Notes: generated by a model not told the origin, from the sequence alone. DNA of 64,000 nt from Muribaculaceae bacterium (GCA_023664185.1 JAMPGA010000001.1:682162-746161); one strand, 5' to 3'; positions 44,967 to 54,560 are shown, counted from the stretch's first letter. Numbers and translations: made by a program.

Positions 44967-44974
44967 TAACTTTG
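44967..44974 (+). promoter_or_regulatory. Candidate -7 box of the tRNA-Ser region
   Basis: TAACTTTG lies 11 bases before the first truncated tRNA copy, the spacing expected before a mature tRNA 5' end. No clear -33 box. Confidence 0.45.
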
Positions 44975-44985
44975 CAACCGCAAAA

Positions 44986-45027
44986 GGAGTGATGCTCGAG
45001 TGGCTTAAGAGGTACGCCTGGAAAGCG
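44986..45027 (+). pseudogene. Truncated tRNA-Ser copy 1 (5' half)
   Basis: 42 bases match the 5' half of the intact tRNA-Ser at 45137 through the anticodon stem with one early difference (GGAGTGATG against GGAGAGATG). No variable arm, T-arm or acceptor 3' strand follows. Confidence 0.75.
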
Positions 45028-45058
45028 TTTTCTTAGCACCACGAAAGCGCAACATATT

Positions 45059-45100
45059 GGAGAGATGCTCGAGTGGCTGAAGAGGCAGACCTGGAAAGTC
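45059..45100 (+). pseudogene. Truncated tRNA-Ser copy 2 (5' half, diverged anticodon stem)
   Basis: A second 5' half. The anticodon-stem arms differ from those of the intact tRNA but remain complementary (AGAC and GTCT around loop CTGGAAA). It lacks the 3' half. Confidence 0.75.
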
Positions 45101-45136
45101 TTTTTTCCAGCCCTCGGACACCACTGAAAAACATTA

Positions 45137-45224
45137 GGAGAGATGCTCGAGTGGCTTAAGAGGTACGCCTGGAAAGCGTATATAGGCCAAAAGCCTATCC
45201 CGGGTTCGAATCCCGGTCTCTCCG
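45137..45224 (+). tRNA. tRNA-Ser (anticodon GGA)
   Basis: 88 bases: acceptor arms GGAGAGA (45137-45143) and TCTCTCC (45217-45223) with discriminator G. Anticodon loop CTGGAAA between TACGC and GCGTA gives anticodon GGA. A long variable arm (ATAGGCC aaaa GCCTAT-type) and a T-arm CCGGGTTCGAATCCCGG follow. CCA is not encoded. It is the probable attachment site of the adjoining prophage. Confidence 0.95.
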
Positions 45225-45226
45225 CA

Positions 45227-45279
45227 ATAAAACACTGACAATCAGGCTATAACAAAAAGTCTTTTTGTTAGTGTTTTAT
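45227..45279 (+). terminator. Hairpin after tRNA-Ser at the prophage edge
   Basis: ATAAAACACTGACA at 45227-45240 pairs with TGTTAGTGTTTTAT at 45266-45279 over 14 positions with one G-T. An alternative inner stem AACAAAAAG/CTTTTTGTT competes. T-rich sequence follows, so tRNA transcription probably ends here. The prophage junction should lie in or just before it. Confidence 0.6.
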
Positions 45280-45392
45280 CTTTTTCAGGCACTTTTCGGG
45301 TGCCGCATCCACGCCATTTGATGGTTTTAAAAAAAATCCCCCAAGTACGATTTGTGCAGATTGGTTGACGACCGTTTCCGATACCTTGACGA

Positions 45393-45414
45393 AAAAAATG
45401 CGCAAAAAATGCGC
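45393..45414. repeat. Two tandem 11-bp repeats upstream of the integrase gene
   Basis: AAAAAATGCGC occurs twice in tandem (45393-45403, 45404-45414), one helical turn apart, between the tRNA and the integrase. This is the expected place for arm-type integrase sites or an operator. Confidence 0.45.
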
Positions 45415-45489
45415 AAAAAATTTTTCAAACTTTGGAGTGCAAGTAGCTGATTTACATGATGAATATGCAAGGGATGCCACTTAACCGCT

Positions 45490-46743
45490 ATGGCAAAATT
45501 GAAATTCTATCTCGACGCCCGTCATGTGAGCGTCAAAACAGGCGAAGCTCCCCTGAAGCTCGCAGTGACAAACCTCAGCCGCACGGCATACATTGCCACC
45601 GGCATCAGCCTTGACCCCAAGTATTGGGATGCCAAGAAGGAGAAGGTCGTTGGCCACCCTCAGAAGAAGTCGCTCAACGACAAAATCGAGGCCAAACGAA
45701 GCGAGATGGTTCTCGTCTTCCAGAAGATTGAGGCTGAAATCAACATCGATGCCCTCTCGGCCAACGAGATTCGCGATGAAATCATCATGCGCACAACCAA
45801 CAAGCGCGTCAACGTCAAGGATGACAAAAGCGTAGTTGCCGTCTTCAAGAAATTCATGGACTTGAAAAACGGCAGCACACGGGAAATCTACCACATCACT
45901 CTCAAGCGCATCCTTGCGTTCGAGGGCAAAGCCGCTGACAAGCTGCGCTTTGAACACATAACTAAGGAATGGTTGATGCGCTTCGACCAGTTTCTGACCA
46001 AAACGTGTCCATCCGCCAACACTCGCGCCATCAGTATGCGCAACATCCGTGCGGTCTTCAACTTCGCCATTGACAACGAGATAACTACGGCTTATCCGTT
46101 CCGTCGCTTCAAAATCAAGGGCGAACCGACACGCAAGCGCAACTTCGATGTGGAAACTCTGCGCCACATCTTCAACGCCGAGAACCTTGAACCGTGGATG
46201 GAGCGCTACCGCGACCTGTTCAAGCTCACCTTTATGCTTATCGGCATAAACATCTGCGACCTCTGCCACCTCAAAGAGATACACGATGGTCGCATCGACT
46301 ATGTGCGAGCCAAGACCCGCAAGCTCTACTCCATCAAACTGGAGCCTGAGGCAGAAGAAATTATCGCCAAATATCGGGGCGATAATTATCTGCTCAACTA
46401 TATGGACACGAATAAAAATTACAGACGTTTCTACAATAATGTCTGCAAGGGTCTGAAGGCAGTCAAAGAGCGCGTGAACCAGGAGTTTGAACTGTCAATC
46501 GACACGCTCACAACCTATTGGGCACGTCACTCATGGGCAACCATCGCCGCAAGCCTCGACATCCCCAAGGAGACAATTGCTGCCGGTCTCGGCCACAGCA
46601 GCCACTCCGTGACAGACATCTATATTCAGTTCGACCCGCGTAAGGTCGACGAGGCTAACCGCCGGGTGCTAAACTGGGTCCTCTACGGATGGGAAGGAGG
46701 ATATGCACCCGATGATGGAGCGGAGAATAAGCGTTTGGTGTAG
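45490..46743 (+). CDS. int: Tyrosine recombinase (prophage integrase)
   Basis: A 417-residue site-specific recombinase with an N-terminal arm-binding domain, a SAM-like core-binding domain (about 105-200) and a C-terminal catalytic domain. Visible catalytic elements are ARHSWATIAASLD (the second Arg, with Tyr in place of the first His of HxxR), GLGHSSHS (His) and VTDIYIQFD (nucleophile Tyr), with the beta-hairpin Lys in YVRAKTRKL. The first catalytic Arg position reads LIGINICDL, a variant frequent in Bacteroidetes integrases as I recall them. Lies 265 bases from tRNA-Ser. Confidence 0.93.
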   Translation: MAKLKFYLDARHVSVKTGEAPLKLAVTNLSRTAYIATGISLDPKYWDAKKEKVVGHPQKKSLNDKIEAKRSEMVLVFQKIEAEINIDALSANEIRDEIIMRTTNKRVNVKDDKSVVAVFKKFMDLKNGSTREIYHITLKRILAFEGKAADKLRFEHITKEWLMRFDQFLTKTCPSANTRAISMRNIRAVFNFAIDNEITTAYPFRRFKIKGEPTRKRNFDVETLRHIFNAENLEPWMERYRDLFKLTFMLIGINICDLCHLKEIHDGRIDYVRAKTRKLYSIKLEPEAEEIIAKYRGDNYLLNYMDTNKNYRRFYNNVCKGLKAVKERVNQEFELSIDTLTTYWARHSWATIAASLDIPKETIAAGLGHSSHSVTDIYIQFDPRKVDEANRRVLNWVLYGWEGGYAPDDGAENKRLV

Positions 46744-46754
46744 CGCTCTGAAAA

Positions 46755-46804
46755 GCATTTCGGAATACGGTCGGATGACCACTCCGATTAGTGTTCCGAA
46801 ATGC
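46755..46804. repeat. Long hairpin downstream of the integrase
   Basis: GCATTTCGGAA (46755-46765) pairs with TTCCGAAATGC (46794-46804), enclosing TCGGA/TCCGA. A second small stem CTTATC/GATAAG follows at 46832-46851. There is no T run, so it may not be a simple terminator. Confidence 0.5.
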
Positions 46805-46881
46805 GTTCGGTTTTCCGTTCCGATATTCGTTCTTATCTGCGATATGATAAGCGTTTGAAGCCTCGAAAATGCGTTCGTCGA

Positions 46882-46920
46882 TAGCATAAAAGCCGCCCCG
46901 GATTGGAGCGGCTTTTGCTA
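46882..46920. terminator. Bidirectional terminator between integrase and tail genes
   Basis: AAAAGCCGC (46888-46896) pairs with GCGGCTTTT (46908-46916), extended by TAGCA/TGCTA outside. A- and T-tracts on either side let it serve both the integrase and the convergent tail operon. Confidence 0.75.
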
Positions 46921-46936
46921 TGCCTGGACTTGGAGG

Positions 46937-48748
46937 TCAGTCTTTGACTGGATAGAACACGCCTTTGACGAGATCGCTTTTGCCGTTCTCGGTAAAGGTG
47001 CTTGTAAGCTTCTCGCAGATGTAGCGCTTGCCTTTGATGTAGAAGATGGCGCGGACGTCGGGGATTGTGTCGGAGAGGAATTTGAAGGTGGTTTTTTGCT
47101 TTGGCTCGATTTTGGGCGCGATGGTTTTGTTGACGAAACGGTTGTTGATGCGGAGGTTGAAGTGGGCATAGTTGAAGCCGCTCCAGTCATCGGCAATGAT
47201 TACGTCCTCGGTCCAAGGGTAAGGCAATTTGCCCATGGTATTTTGGGCGCCGTCCCAAAAGCCGATGTAAATGCGGTCGTAATACTCGGCTTTCTTCTCC
47301 TGCTCCCCTGCGGCAAGGGATTCGGAGGTGCGGGTCTTCAGGAAGGGATATTTACTTTCGTCCTCACCCTCGATGCCGGTGTCCTCGTCGTAGCCGGAGA
47401 AGTTCAGGAACATGCAGCGACCATATTTGTCCTCGGTAGAGTCTATTCGTACAGGCACAAACTCTATTTCATCCTGGTCGGCATCTTCATCGTCGTTGAC
47501 GATGCGGCCTCCGAAAAGGTTGATTGGCCTTAGTATGCAGCGATAGGTGAAATTGACTCGGCCAAACTTGATAGAAGAAACGTAGCGACTGACGGTCTCG
47601 ATGATGAAGTGGCAGTCGCAATCCTCGGCATAGAAGATTTTGTCGATATTACTGTCGCGCCCTCGCCGGCCATCCCAAGTGCGGAATGATTTGAGTGAAG
47701 CCATCAGCTCGGACAGACTGCGAAACGACACTATGCGCCACTTATTCCCTTTGATAAACCAGTCGCAGGAATAGTATTTCCAAGTGTCGTGGTCGCATTC
47801 CTTGTAGACAAGATTCTTCATCACAGAGTATTCACATTGTTCTTCTTCCACCTTTACCTCCGTTGAATGGTCTTCAACGACGTTTTGCAGTTCGACGGGT
47901 GCCGTAGATCTCAAAACGTTTTCAGTAAAGTGGAACGTTACGCGCTTGGCCCGGTGGTCGATGGTGAACTCGCCTTGCAGAAAGAGTTCGAGCTTCTCGA
48001 AGTATTCCTCAACCGTCCAGTGAGGCAAAGCGCGGGCGAAGTTGATCAGATACCATGCGTGGGGCAACGTGTTGCAGATGAGCAGGTATTTGTATTCCTC
48101 GTTTTCTTCCCACTCGCTGAAGTCGGCAGCATATTCGATTGACTCACAAATCTTTTTGGTTATGTAGAGCAGAAACGGTTGCCACGACAGGCCGGTGATG
48201 TCATTCGACCACGAGTAATAGGCGTTGGAGACCAGAACGCCATTGTTTCTAACCTCAGGGTGATAATCGACAAGATTCTGAATGTTACCGGAATAGTCGT
48301 TCACCCACGGCAGCGCAACGCAGTTGGGATTGTAAATCGGACTCCACGCCCTTTCGGGAGCGATGGCCGATTTGGACGTGGTGGGAGGCGTACCGAGGTC
48401 AAGCTCGTTGATATAGATTTTGTCAAAAGTCTTGTCGAAGTTTTGTTCCGAGCGACCGTCGAGGAACTGCGTCTTGACCTCCGACTCGTTGATTTCGGTA
48501 ACGGTGATGCAACCGAACTTGTAGAAATTCTTGTCGCGTATCTCACAGTTAAAGATACATCTTTGCGCGATGACATCGGCACGGTTGATGTGGCCGAAGA
48601 TAGCGATATTCTGAGGGCAGTCCTTCAGCGGAAAGGTTATTGTCAGCGTATAGCCGTCAGAGCCTGAAAACATTCTGTTTTCACTGACATACTCGAAGCT
48701 CGTTCCCTTTTTGAGGGCGGCGAGTTTATTGTCAACGTAGATTTGCAT
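46937..48748 (-). CDS. Phage tail-tip / baseplate-type structural protein
   Basis: A 603-residue protein immediately downstream of the tape measure gene, with start and stop codons sharing one base (TAATG). This is the position of distal-tail or tail-associated proteins in siphoviruses. It is beta-rich, acidic and aromatic-rich. The N terminus (MQIYVDNKLAALKKGTSFEY) suits a domain contacting the tail tube; no lysozyme or glycosidase motif is seen. No confident family assignment; the role rests on synteny. Confidence 0.7.
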   Translation of the reverse strand: MQIYVDNKLAALKKGTSFEYVSENRMFSGSDGYTLTITFPLKDCPQNIAIFGHINRADVIAQRCIFNCEIRDKNFYKFGCITVTEINESEVKTQFLDGRSEQNFDKTFDKIYINELDLGTPPTTSKSAIAPERAWSPIYNPNCVALPWVNDYSGNIQNLVDYHPEVRNNGVLVSNAYYSWSNDITGLSWQPFLLYITKKICESIEYAADFSEWEENEEYKYLLICNTLPHAWYLINFARALPHWTVEEYFEKLELFLQGEFTIDHRAKRVTFHFTENVLRSTAPVELQNVVEDHSTEVKVEEEQCEYSVMKNLVYKECDHDTWKYYSCDWFIKGNKWRIVSFRSLSELMASLKSFRTWDGRRGRDSNIDKIFYAEDCDCHFIIETVSRYVSSIKFGRVNFTYRCILRPINLFGGRIVNDDEDADQDEIEFVPVRIDSTEDKYGRCMFLNFSGYDEDTGIEGEDESKYPFLKTRTSESLAAGEQEKKAEYYDRIYIGFWDGAQNTMGKLPYPWTEDVIIADDWSGFNYAHFNLRINNRFVNKTIAPKIEPKQKTTFKFLSDTIPDVRAIFYIKGKRYICEKLTSTFTENGKSDLVKGVFYPVKD

Positions 48749-51700
48749 TATTTCTTTGATTTTGGTGATTTATTGCGCATAAGGAGGTCGTATTCCTCTT
48801 TAGCACGTTCAATGCCGTAGTCACCGGCAACCGTAACGATTGCTCCTATAGGCTCGTTAAGCCTATCATTCAACCTATTGAGCGTCTGCTGTAAGGTGGA
48901 ATTATCGGCAGTCGGAACGGTGCTGTTGTAGGTGTTGTTCACTATGGTTGGAGCGGCGGACGGCTGCGCGGCGAGAACTGCGGGAGCGGTTATTGTCCTC
49001 GACACATCGGACATCTTGATGCTTCCGATTGTGTTAGTACGCTGCGCATAGTCCAGAGCCTCCAACAACGGGCGGGTTCGGGGATTATTGACAAGGGCTT
49101 GCGAAGCAACCCATTCCCCTTTGTGAACAACACCGGCTACTTCGTCAGCTTTACCCTCAGGCGTAAAGCCACCGGTCATGTAGCCCTGCGCCTCACTCGC
49201 CTGTTGCTGCTTTTTGATAGTGGCGATTTGGAGCATACCTGCGGCCACGGCCATACCTGCGGCAATAGGCGCAAGAATGTAGCCGATAACCGGGACTGCG
49301 GCGGCAGAGCCATAAGCATTTATGGCGTTGGTCGCAGTTTGAGCAACCGCCTGAATGATTTGCATAGCAAACATTTTGCGGTTGGTCTCATTCTTGATTT
49401 TGGCAATCTCCTTTTCCTTATCCTTTTCGGCTTTCTTTACCTTATAAGAGTTGCCCTCTGCCAACTCGATTTCGCGGTCATATTTCTTCTCCACCTTTGC
49501 CGTTTCAAGGTCGGCACACGCCTGCATGTACTCGGATGCCTGTTGCATCCCGGCAGTCATGACGGAAAAGACCGAAGAAGCGAGAGCGGCGAGACGTGTG
49601 GCCCAGTTGCCGCCGTCCTCTTCGGTAGAGCTGAAGAAGTTCTGCCATGCTTCATAAATGTCAAGGAGTTGGTTGGTTTCGGTAGAACCGAACTTACGCA
49701 CCGCATCGAGTTGCTTCTTGGAATAGGTCTTGTTGATGCGGTCCTTGGCTTTCTCGGCTTGCTCATGGGTAAGGACACCCTGCTTTTCAAGGTCGGCCAC
49801 AATATCGAGGTCGCGTTTCTTCTGCTCGGCCATCATTGAAGCCGATCCCGAATCGGGTTTGGCTGAGTCAGGGAGATATTCAGTGGCGTATTTCTTCTGA
49901 ATATCACGCTTGGCACGTTGATATTCTTCCTCGGAGATTAACTGCTTGTCGTGTATTTCTTCAAGGAGGTCAAGTTCGAGCTTCATTCGGGCACCGGCCT
50001 CCTGATACTCATACTTCTTCTTCCACTCAGCAATGCGTTGGGCATAGAGTTTCTGACGGCGAAGCTGCTCTGCGGCTTCGGCTTGCTCAATCTGAACGGC
50101 ATAGTTATGGTATTCCTCCGTGCCCTGCTGATAAGCGGCTTGCATCTGACCGAGGTACTTAATACGGATTTTATGCAGTTCCTGATTGAGGGCTTCCTCA
50201 TTCTGATAAAGGGTGTGACCCGGTGTCGCAAAGTTCATTTGCGCCTGGGTTTCATCGGTTTGCTGCTTACGTTTGGCCTCGTCAACCTTTATAGCGGCAT
50301 TCTTTTTGAGCCATGCGGCCTCTGACTCCGCTTTCTTCTTCAGCAGTTCCTGATAGTCCTCGTCTTCTTCGAGATTCCATTTTTTGTAGATTTTGGCTCT
50401 TTCATCGAAATAAGCCATTTCGGCATTATGCTTGTCGAGCAAGAACTGTGTCCAAGATTTCAGTCCGGCTGAAAAGTCCGAAATATTTTGAGCGTCAGCG
50501 GCTTCCCAAACACCTTTGGCATCGTTCAACTCTGATTTAAATTCCTGCTTGGCTTTGGTTTCGGCTCTGCGGGCGGCGGCTTCCTCTTTCTTACGCTCCT
50601 GTTCAGCCTTACGGCGGTCAGCGTCCGTTTCGTAAGGTGTATAATCGTCAAGGGTGAAGTCGGGATTTCCGGCTACAATATCCTCGGAGGGGGATTCCAT
50701 AAGTGACAAACGTGCGCGAGCTTCTTCAAGAAACTCAGCAAGTTCACTTGCATTGAGGTTTCTGACTTCGGGATTATTCCCACGCATACCGATAATGATG
50801 CGTCCACCTTGACCGGCGGTGACTTTCGGCTCGAAGTCTGCAATCATACGGCGCAACTCGCTCACGGTATATTCAGCGAGAGGATTTTCCTCACGCTCCA
50901 AGTTGGCGATGTCGCTCATCGTTACATTGTACTCGGTAGTTCCGGCAATCATCTGATTGACGAGGTTCACCGGGTGGTCAGTCATGCCGTTCGCATCCCA
51001 CAGATTACCCTTTATTGCTTGGAGTTCAGCGACAAGGTTCGCGTTGAGAGTTCCCGTGGTTTGCAACTCATAAACAACTCTATTCGTTATGCGCACAGCG
51101 TCCTGTAATGATTTACCCTCGTCAATAAGCGACTGTTGCAGTTTCCCGGCCCACTCTTTCATGGCATCGCCATAAGTTTCGCTGGCGGTATCGCGAGCCG
51201 TCTGTATTGCCCGCTCCTTGGCGGCAATTCGGGCGGCTGCTGCAAGACGGTTGTAGGCGGCGGTAAGATTGTTTATTTCACCGCGCTCGTTAATCAAGCC
51301 TTTGAGATACTTGCCGTACTGTTTGAGTATTTCATCCTTGACCTCCTTGTATTTCTTTGTGCCCTTTTCGGCTGCTTTGAGTCTGCCGATAAGGGTATCA
51401 ATTGTGACCATCTCCTTTTTCAGCTCGGCACCGAAAGTGGCGGCTGTGTTGCGAGCCTCGCGCATCTTCTTGGTAAACTCGGAGGTTCTGTCACACAGAG
51501 CCTTTACCGCAATGAAGACTGCGGCCAACACCGACAAAAGGAGTCCGAAAGGATTTGCCTTTACCACAGTATTGAGCAGTTTGAAGGCATGAGTTGCAGC
51601 GCCGATGCCTTGGGTAAAGGCAATCATGGCAATACGTCCGAGAATGAGAGCCGTCCTGTAGGCTATCATTATGGCTTTGCCGACTCCGAGGACGGCATGC

Positions 51701-53280
51701 CACAAAACGGATGCCGTTTTGCAGAGTACAATCCAACCGTAATAAACGGCAATAACCTTGATTACATTGGCGATCGCCTTTCGGTGTTCGATAATGAAAT
51801 CGACAAGGGTATTGAGGACACGGAGGAAAATCGATGATGAAGTATATATGTGCTTCATCAGCGGAAATAATTTTTCTCCGAGTTCTATAGCAAGCTCGCT
51901 GACTCTTTTGCGAGCCTTGTCAATACTGGCCTGTACCGTATTGTTAAAGATTGCATACTCGTTGGAGGCAGATGTGCCCTCGCGGAACGCCTCGGCGGCT
52001 TCGCCCATCTGCCAACGGAGGAAATCAAGATGCGAAGAAAGGTTTGAGAGCACCGAGGACACACGGGCACCGTCAAGTCCGAGGTCTTGGAACAATGGCG
52101 AGAGAACGGCAAGAGCCTGATTCTCGCCCAATTTGTTCAGGGCTTCGAGAAACATCATTACACCCTCGGTGGTCGAACGATTCAATGTTTCGATGAAGGT
52201 GTTGGTTTCCAAGCCCACTTTCTTCGCCATTTCCGCCGGCTTCTTGTACAATTCCATGATTGTACGCTGCAAGGCTGTTGCCGACATCTCCACCTTTTGA
52301 CCGTGAGCGTCAAGAGTGGCGGCAAAAGCCATGATTTCCGGGATAGTCATTTTGGCGGTAGAACCGATACCTGCCATTCGTTGGGCAAATTCAACGATAA
52401 AGGGCTTGGCGGCAGTACAGTTCTGTGAGAGGTGGTTGACAGTAGAACCGATTTTCAGCATCGAATCCCGGACGCCATACATTTGCTCCATGCCGAAGAT
52501 GTTACTCAGCTTCGCAATGGTCTGTGTCGCTCCCTCACCGAGGTCAACGAGCGCCACATTGATAATGGATGCGGCCTCGACATACTCCTTTACCGAGGCT
52601 ACGGTATTGTAACCGAGTCGGCCACCCTCTTGAGCGAGCAGGTTCAACTGCTCACGTGCGAGACGGGTGTCCATCCCCTTGAAGATCTCATTGAGTTCTT
52701 CAACCTCGGCGGCAGTCATTCGGGTGTACTTGATGGTATTGGCCATCGTTTCCTCCATGTCGGCGTATGAACTGACGGCCTTTCTTGCGGCCATTACCAA
52801 TCCGGTCACGGCTGCCGCAACGGCCATAATTGCGGTTTGGGCGTTGTTGAGCCAGTTGTTCATGCGCTTCCAGAGCGACTGTTGAGTCGCAAGAGTGGCG
52901 TTGACCTTTTGCAACTCAGCCTTGACCATACGGATTTTTGCAACGTGGGCATCCCATGCCGGAGTGCCGCGTTGGATTCCGTTGAGCTGCTGTTGGAGCT
53001 GTTTGAGAGCCTTGTTCAACTCCTTGGGTGTAGCCTTGTCGAGTCGTCGAAGCACGACATCGGCAGTCGAGGCGGTGTCCTTCAACTGCTCCATCATCTT
53101 CTTTGTATTGTTAAGCTCACGTTGGAGTTTCTTCATCGTGGCTTTGTCGCCGGCAACGGCAGCTTTGGAGATACCCTGCTCCAGACGCTTCGCGTCCTTT
53201 TCGAGCTGGGTAAGCATCTTCTGCGCCTGTTTGCCGTTGACGGTGAGAATGATATTTGCTGTACTGGTGTAACCTGCCAT
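48748..53280 (-). CDS. Tail tape measure protein
   Basis: A 1510-residue protein with an N-terminal coiled coil (MLTQLEKDAKRLEQGISK onward), a TP901-type core (MAGIGSTAKMTIPEIMAFAATLDAHGQ; VMMFLEALNKLGENQ), membrane-like helices around 520-600 (AIANVIKVIAVYYGWIVLC; FGLLLSVLAAVFIAV), long Lys/Glu/Gln-rich coiled coils and a C-terminal hydrophobic AAVPVIGYILAPIAAGMAVAAGM. It sets tail length and helps DNA entry. At roughly 0.15 nm per residue, a tail near 220 nm is implied, hence a siphovirus. Confidence 0.9.
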   Translation of the reverse strand: MAGYTSTANIILTVNGKQAQKMLTQLEKDAKRLEQGISKAAVAGDKATMKKLQRELNNTKKMMEQLKDTASTADVVLRRLDKATPKELNKALKQLQQQLNGIQRGTPAWDAHVAKIRMVKAELQKVNATLATQQSLWKRMNNWLNNAQTAIMAVAAAVTGLVMAARKAVSSYADMEETMANTIKYTRMTAAEVEELNEIFKGMDTRLAREQLNLLAQEGGRLGYNTVASVKEYVEAASIINVALVDLGEGATQTIAKLSNIFGMEQMYGVRDSMLKIGSTVNHLSQNCTAAKPFIVEFAQRMAGIGSTAKMTIPEIMAFAATLDAHGQKVEMSATALQRTIMELYKKPAEMAKKVGLETNTFIETLNRSTTEGVMMFLEALNKLGENQALAVLSPLFQDLGLDGARVSSVLSNLSSHLDFLRWQMGEAAEAFREGTSASNEYAIFNNTVQASIDKARKRVSELAIELGEKLFPLMKHIYTSSSIFLRVLNTLVDFIIEHRKAIANVIKVIAVYYGWIVLCKTASVLWHAVLGVGKAIMIAYRTALILGRIAMIAFTQGIGAATHAFKLLNTVVKANPFGLLLSVLAAVFIAVKALCDRTSEFTKKMREARNTAATFGAELKKEMVTIDTLIGRLKAAEKGTKKYKEVKDEILKQYGKYLKGLINERGEINNLTAAYNRLAAAARIAAKERAIQTARDTASETYGDAMKEWAGKLQQSLIDEGKSLQDAVRITNRVVYELQTTGTLNANLVAELQAIKGNLWDANGMTDHPVNLVNQMIAGTTEYNVTMSDIANLEREENPLAEYTVSELRRMIADFEPKVTAGQGGRIIIGMRGNNPEVRNLNASELAEFLEEARARLSLMESPSEDIVAGNPDFTLDDYTPYETDADRRKAEQERKKEEAAARRAETKAKQEFKSELNDAKGVWEAADAQNISDFSAGLKSWTQFLLDKHNAEMAYFDERAKIYKKWNLEEDEDYQELLKKKAESEAAWLKKNAAIKVDEAKRKQQTDETQAQMNFATPGHTLYQNEEALNQELHKIRIKYLGQMQAAYQQGTEEYHNYAVQIEQAEAAEQLRRQKLYAQRIAEWKKKYEYQEAGARMKLELDLLEEIHDKQLISEEEYQRAKRDIQKKYATEYLPDSAKPDSGSASMMAEQKKRDLDIVADLEKQGVLTHEQAEKAKDRINKTYSKKQLDAVRKFGSTETNQLLDIYEAWQNFFSSTEEDGGNWATRLAALASSVFSVMTAGMQQASEYMQACADLETAKVEKKYDREIELAEGNSYKVKKAEKDKEKEIAKIKNETNRKMFAMQIIQAVAQTATNAINAYGSAAAVPVIGYILAPIAAGMAVAAGMLQIATIKKQQQASEAQGYMTGGFTPEGKADEVAGVVHKGEWVASQALVNNPRTRPLLEALDYAQRTNTIGSIKMSDVSRTITAPAVLAAQPSAAPTIVNNTYNSTVPTADNSTLQQTLNRLNDRLNEPIGAIVTVAGDYGIERAKEEYDLLMRNKSPKSKK

Positions 53281-53551
53281 AGAGATAATGATTTATGGAG
53301 CAAATATCGGTCGGATTTTACACACTGTAAAAGACGAGACAAGGGAGAGGTTCGGAGTAGGAAAGCCCTCCGAGGGTGTATGCCGTAGTAGGAACAGACT
53401 CGGCGGGAAGGTGTCGGAAAGGAACGGTCTGACAGCAATTTAGCCTCGATTGCCCAATTCCCTTAAAACAGCCGTAAAAAAGGTTTATGACTTTTTACTT
53501 TGCTGATTTTATGGCAAATGCAAAGTTGGCACATAAGGGTGAAGGGCAAAA

Positions 53552-53645
53552 AATTTCACGAAACAGTGGAATTTGTTAAGAGGTGAAATTGCTAAAATGC
53601 GAAGTATGAGCATTTTAAGGGGATTGTTAAGGGTTCTCCCTTAAC
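53552..53645. repeat. Cluster of three perfect hairpins in the non-coding block
   Basis: AATTTCAC/GTGAAATT (53552-53590) encloses open sequence, TAAAATGC/GCATTTTA spans 53593-53617, and GTTAAGGG/CCCTTAAC spans 53626-53645 with loop TTCT. They lie in the first 370 bases upstream of the tape measure gene, where no gene is seen. Confidence 0.5.
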
Positions 53646-53930
53646 ACCCGTCTGGTAAGACCCCCCACACGCCCTCTCGCTCGTTTTCCTCGCCCTTTCT
53701 CCGACTTTAGCGGAATATGCAGAGCGTCAACCAAATATCAATCTCATTGCGCGGTAACTCGCTTTCGTGTGCGTCAAAACGGTGCGCAGCCGATTTTGAC
53801 GTGCCGAAAGCACCGCTCTCCCTTGCGCCGATGCAATCAAGCAAGGGGGTTGACGATGGCGATGAACGGTAATGGCGAGCCTGTGCGTAATGGAGGTGCA
53901 GGATCAAAGGAGCGCAAGGAAGTTGGGGTG

Positions 53931-54339
53931 AACAGCGAACCGAGGTGGCGGCGAAACGTGTGGAGCCGTCAGGGAGTTTGTTGGCGAGCGCATGGCACAG
54001 AGCACCGACGGCAATCTCCCGGCCTCGCCTCGCCGTGCGCCGTAGGCCACCCGTACTTACTGGAGCGGTTGACACTGAGCTGCAATGCAGTAAGTGGCTC
54101 GACGTGCCGTTCAGCGGGGCTTGGGGTTGGGTGTTTAATCAATGTGCGCAGGGTGTTGTATCGGCTGTGCCGGAGCCGGAGCTGACGATGCGAAAAGGTG
54201 GAAAAGTCCGTGCCGGTGCAAAGAGCGAACGAGGGTGTCGGCGTAACTGGTGGAGCCGACAGGCAGTTTGTGAACAAGCGCAAGCCGTGAGCATTGGTCA
54301 CAATCTGCCGGCCCTCACTCGCCCTGCGCCGCAGGCTGC
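53931..54339 (+). ncRNA. Diverged pair of structured segments A and B
   Basis: Segments A (53931-54049) and B (54221-54339) align along about 120 bases. A conserved stem is GGGAG (53972-53976) with CTCCC (54016-54020) in A, and GGCAG (54262-54266) with CTGCC (54305-54309) in B: a double compensatory change at the same spacing. A is followed by another stem ACTTACTG/CAGTAAGT. ORFs through this region are arginine- and proline-rich on both strands and do not look like proteins. Strand is assumed from the purine-rich loops. Confidence 0.5.
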
Positions 54340-54560
54340 ACGGATATGGACTTTGCAGCCTCGCATCGTGGCGTAGGCGTAGAGTCAGCCGACGCACCCG
54401 AAGCGAATTATCCTCTCTGCCCTGCAAGGGCGTTTGATAATACTGTCGTAGGCGATATATAGGCGGCTTCCACTATGGGTGGAAAACAATGTGGCTTATG
54501 GGGCGGCTACCTTGCGAATGGAGGACGGAATGTATCAGACCGACATAGACGAGACGGAGA

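Noticed and set aside
44986..45100. Two extra functional tRNA-Ser genes
   Set aside because: Both lack the T-arm and the 3' acceptor strand.
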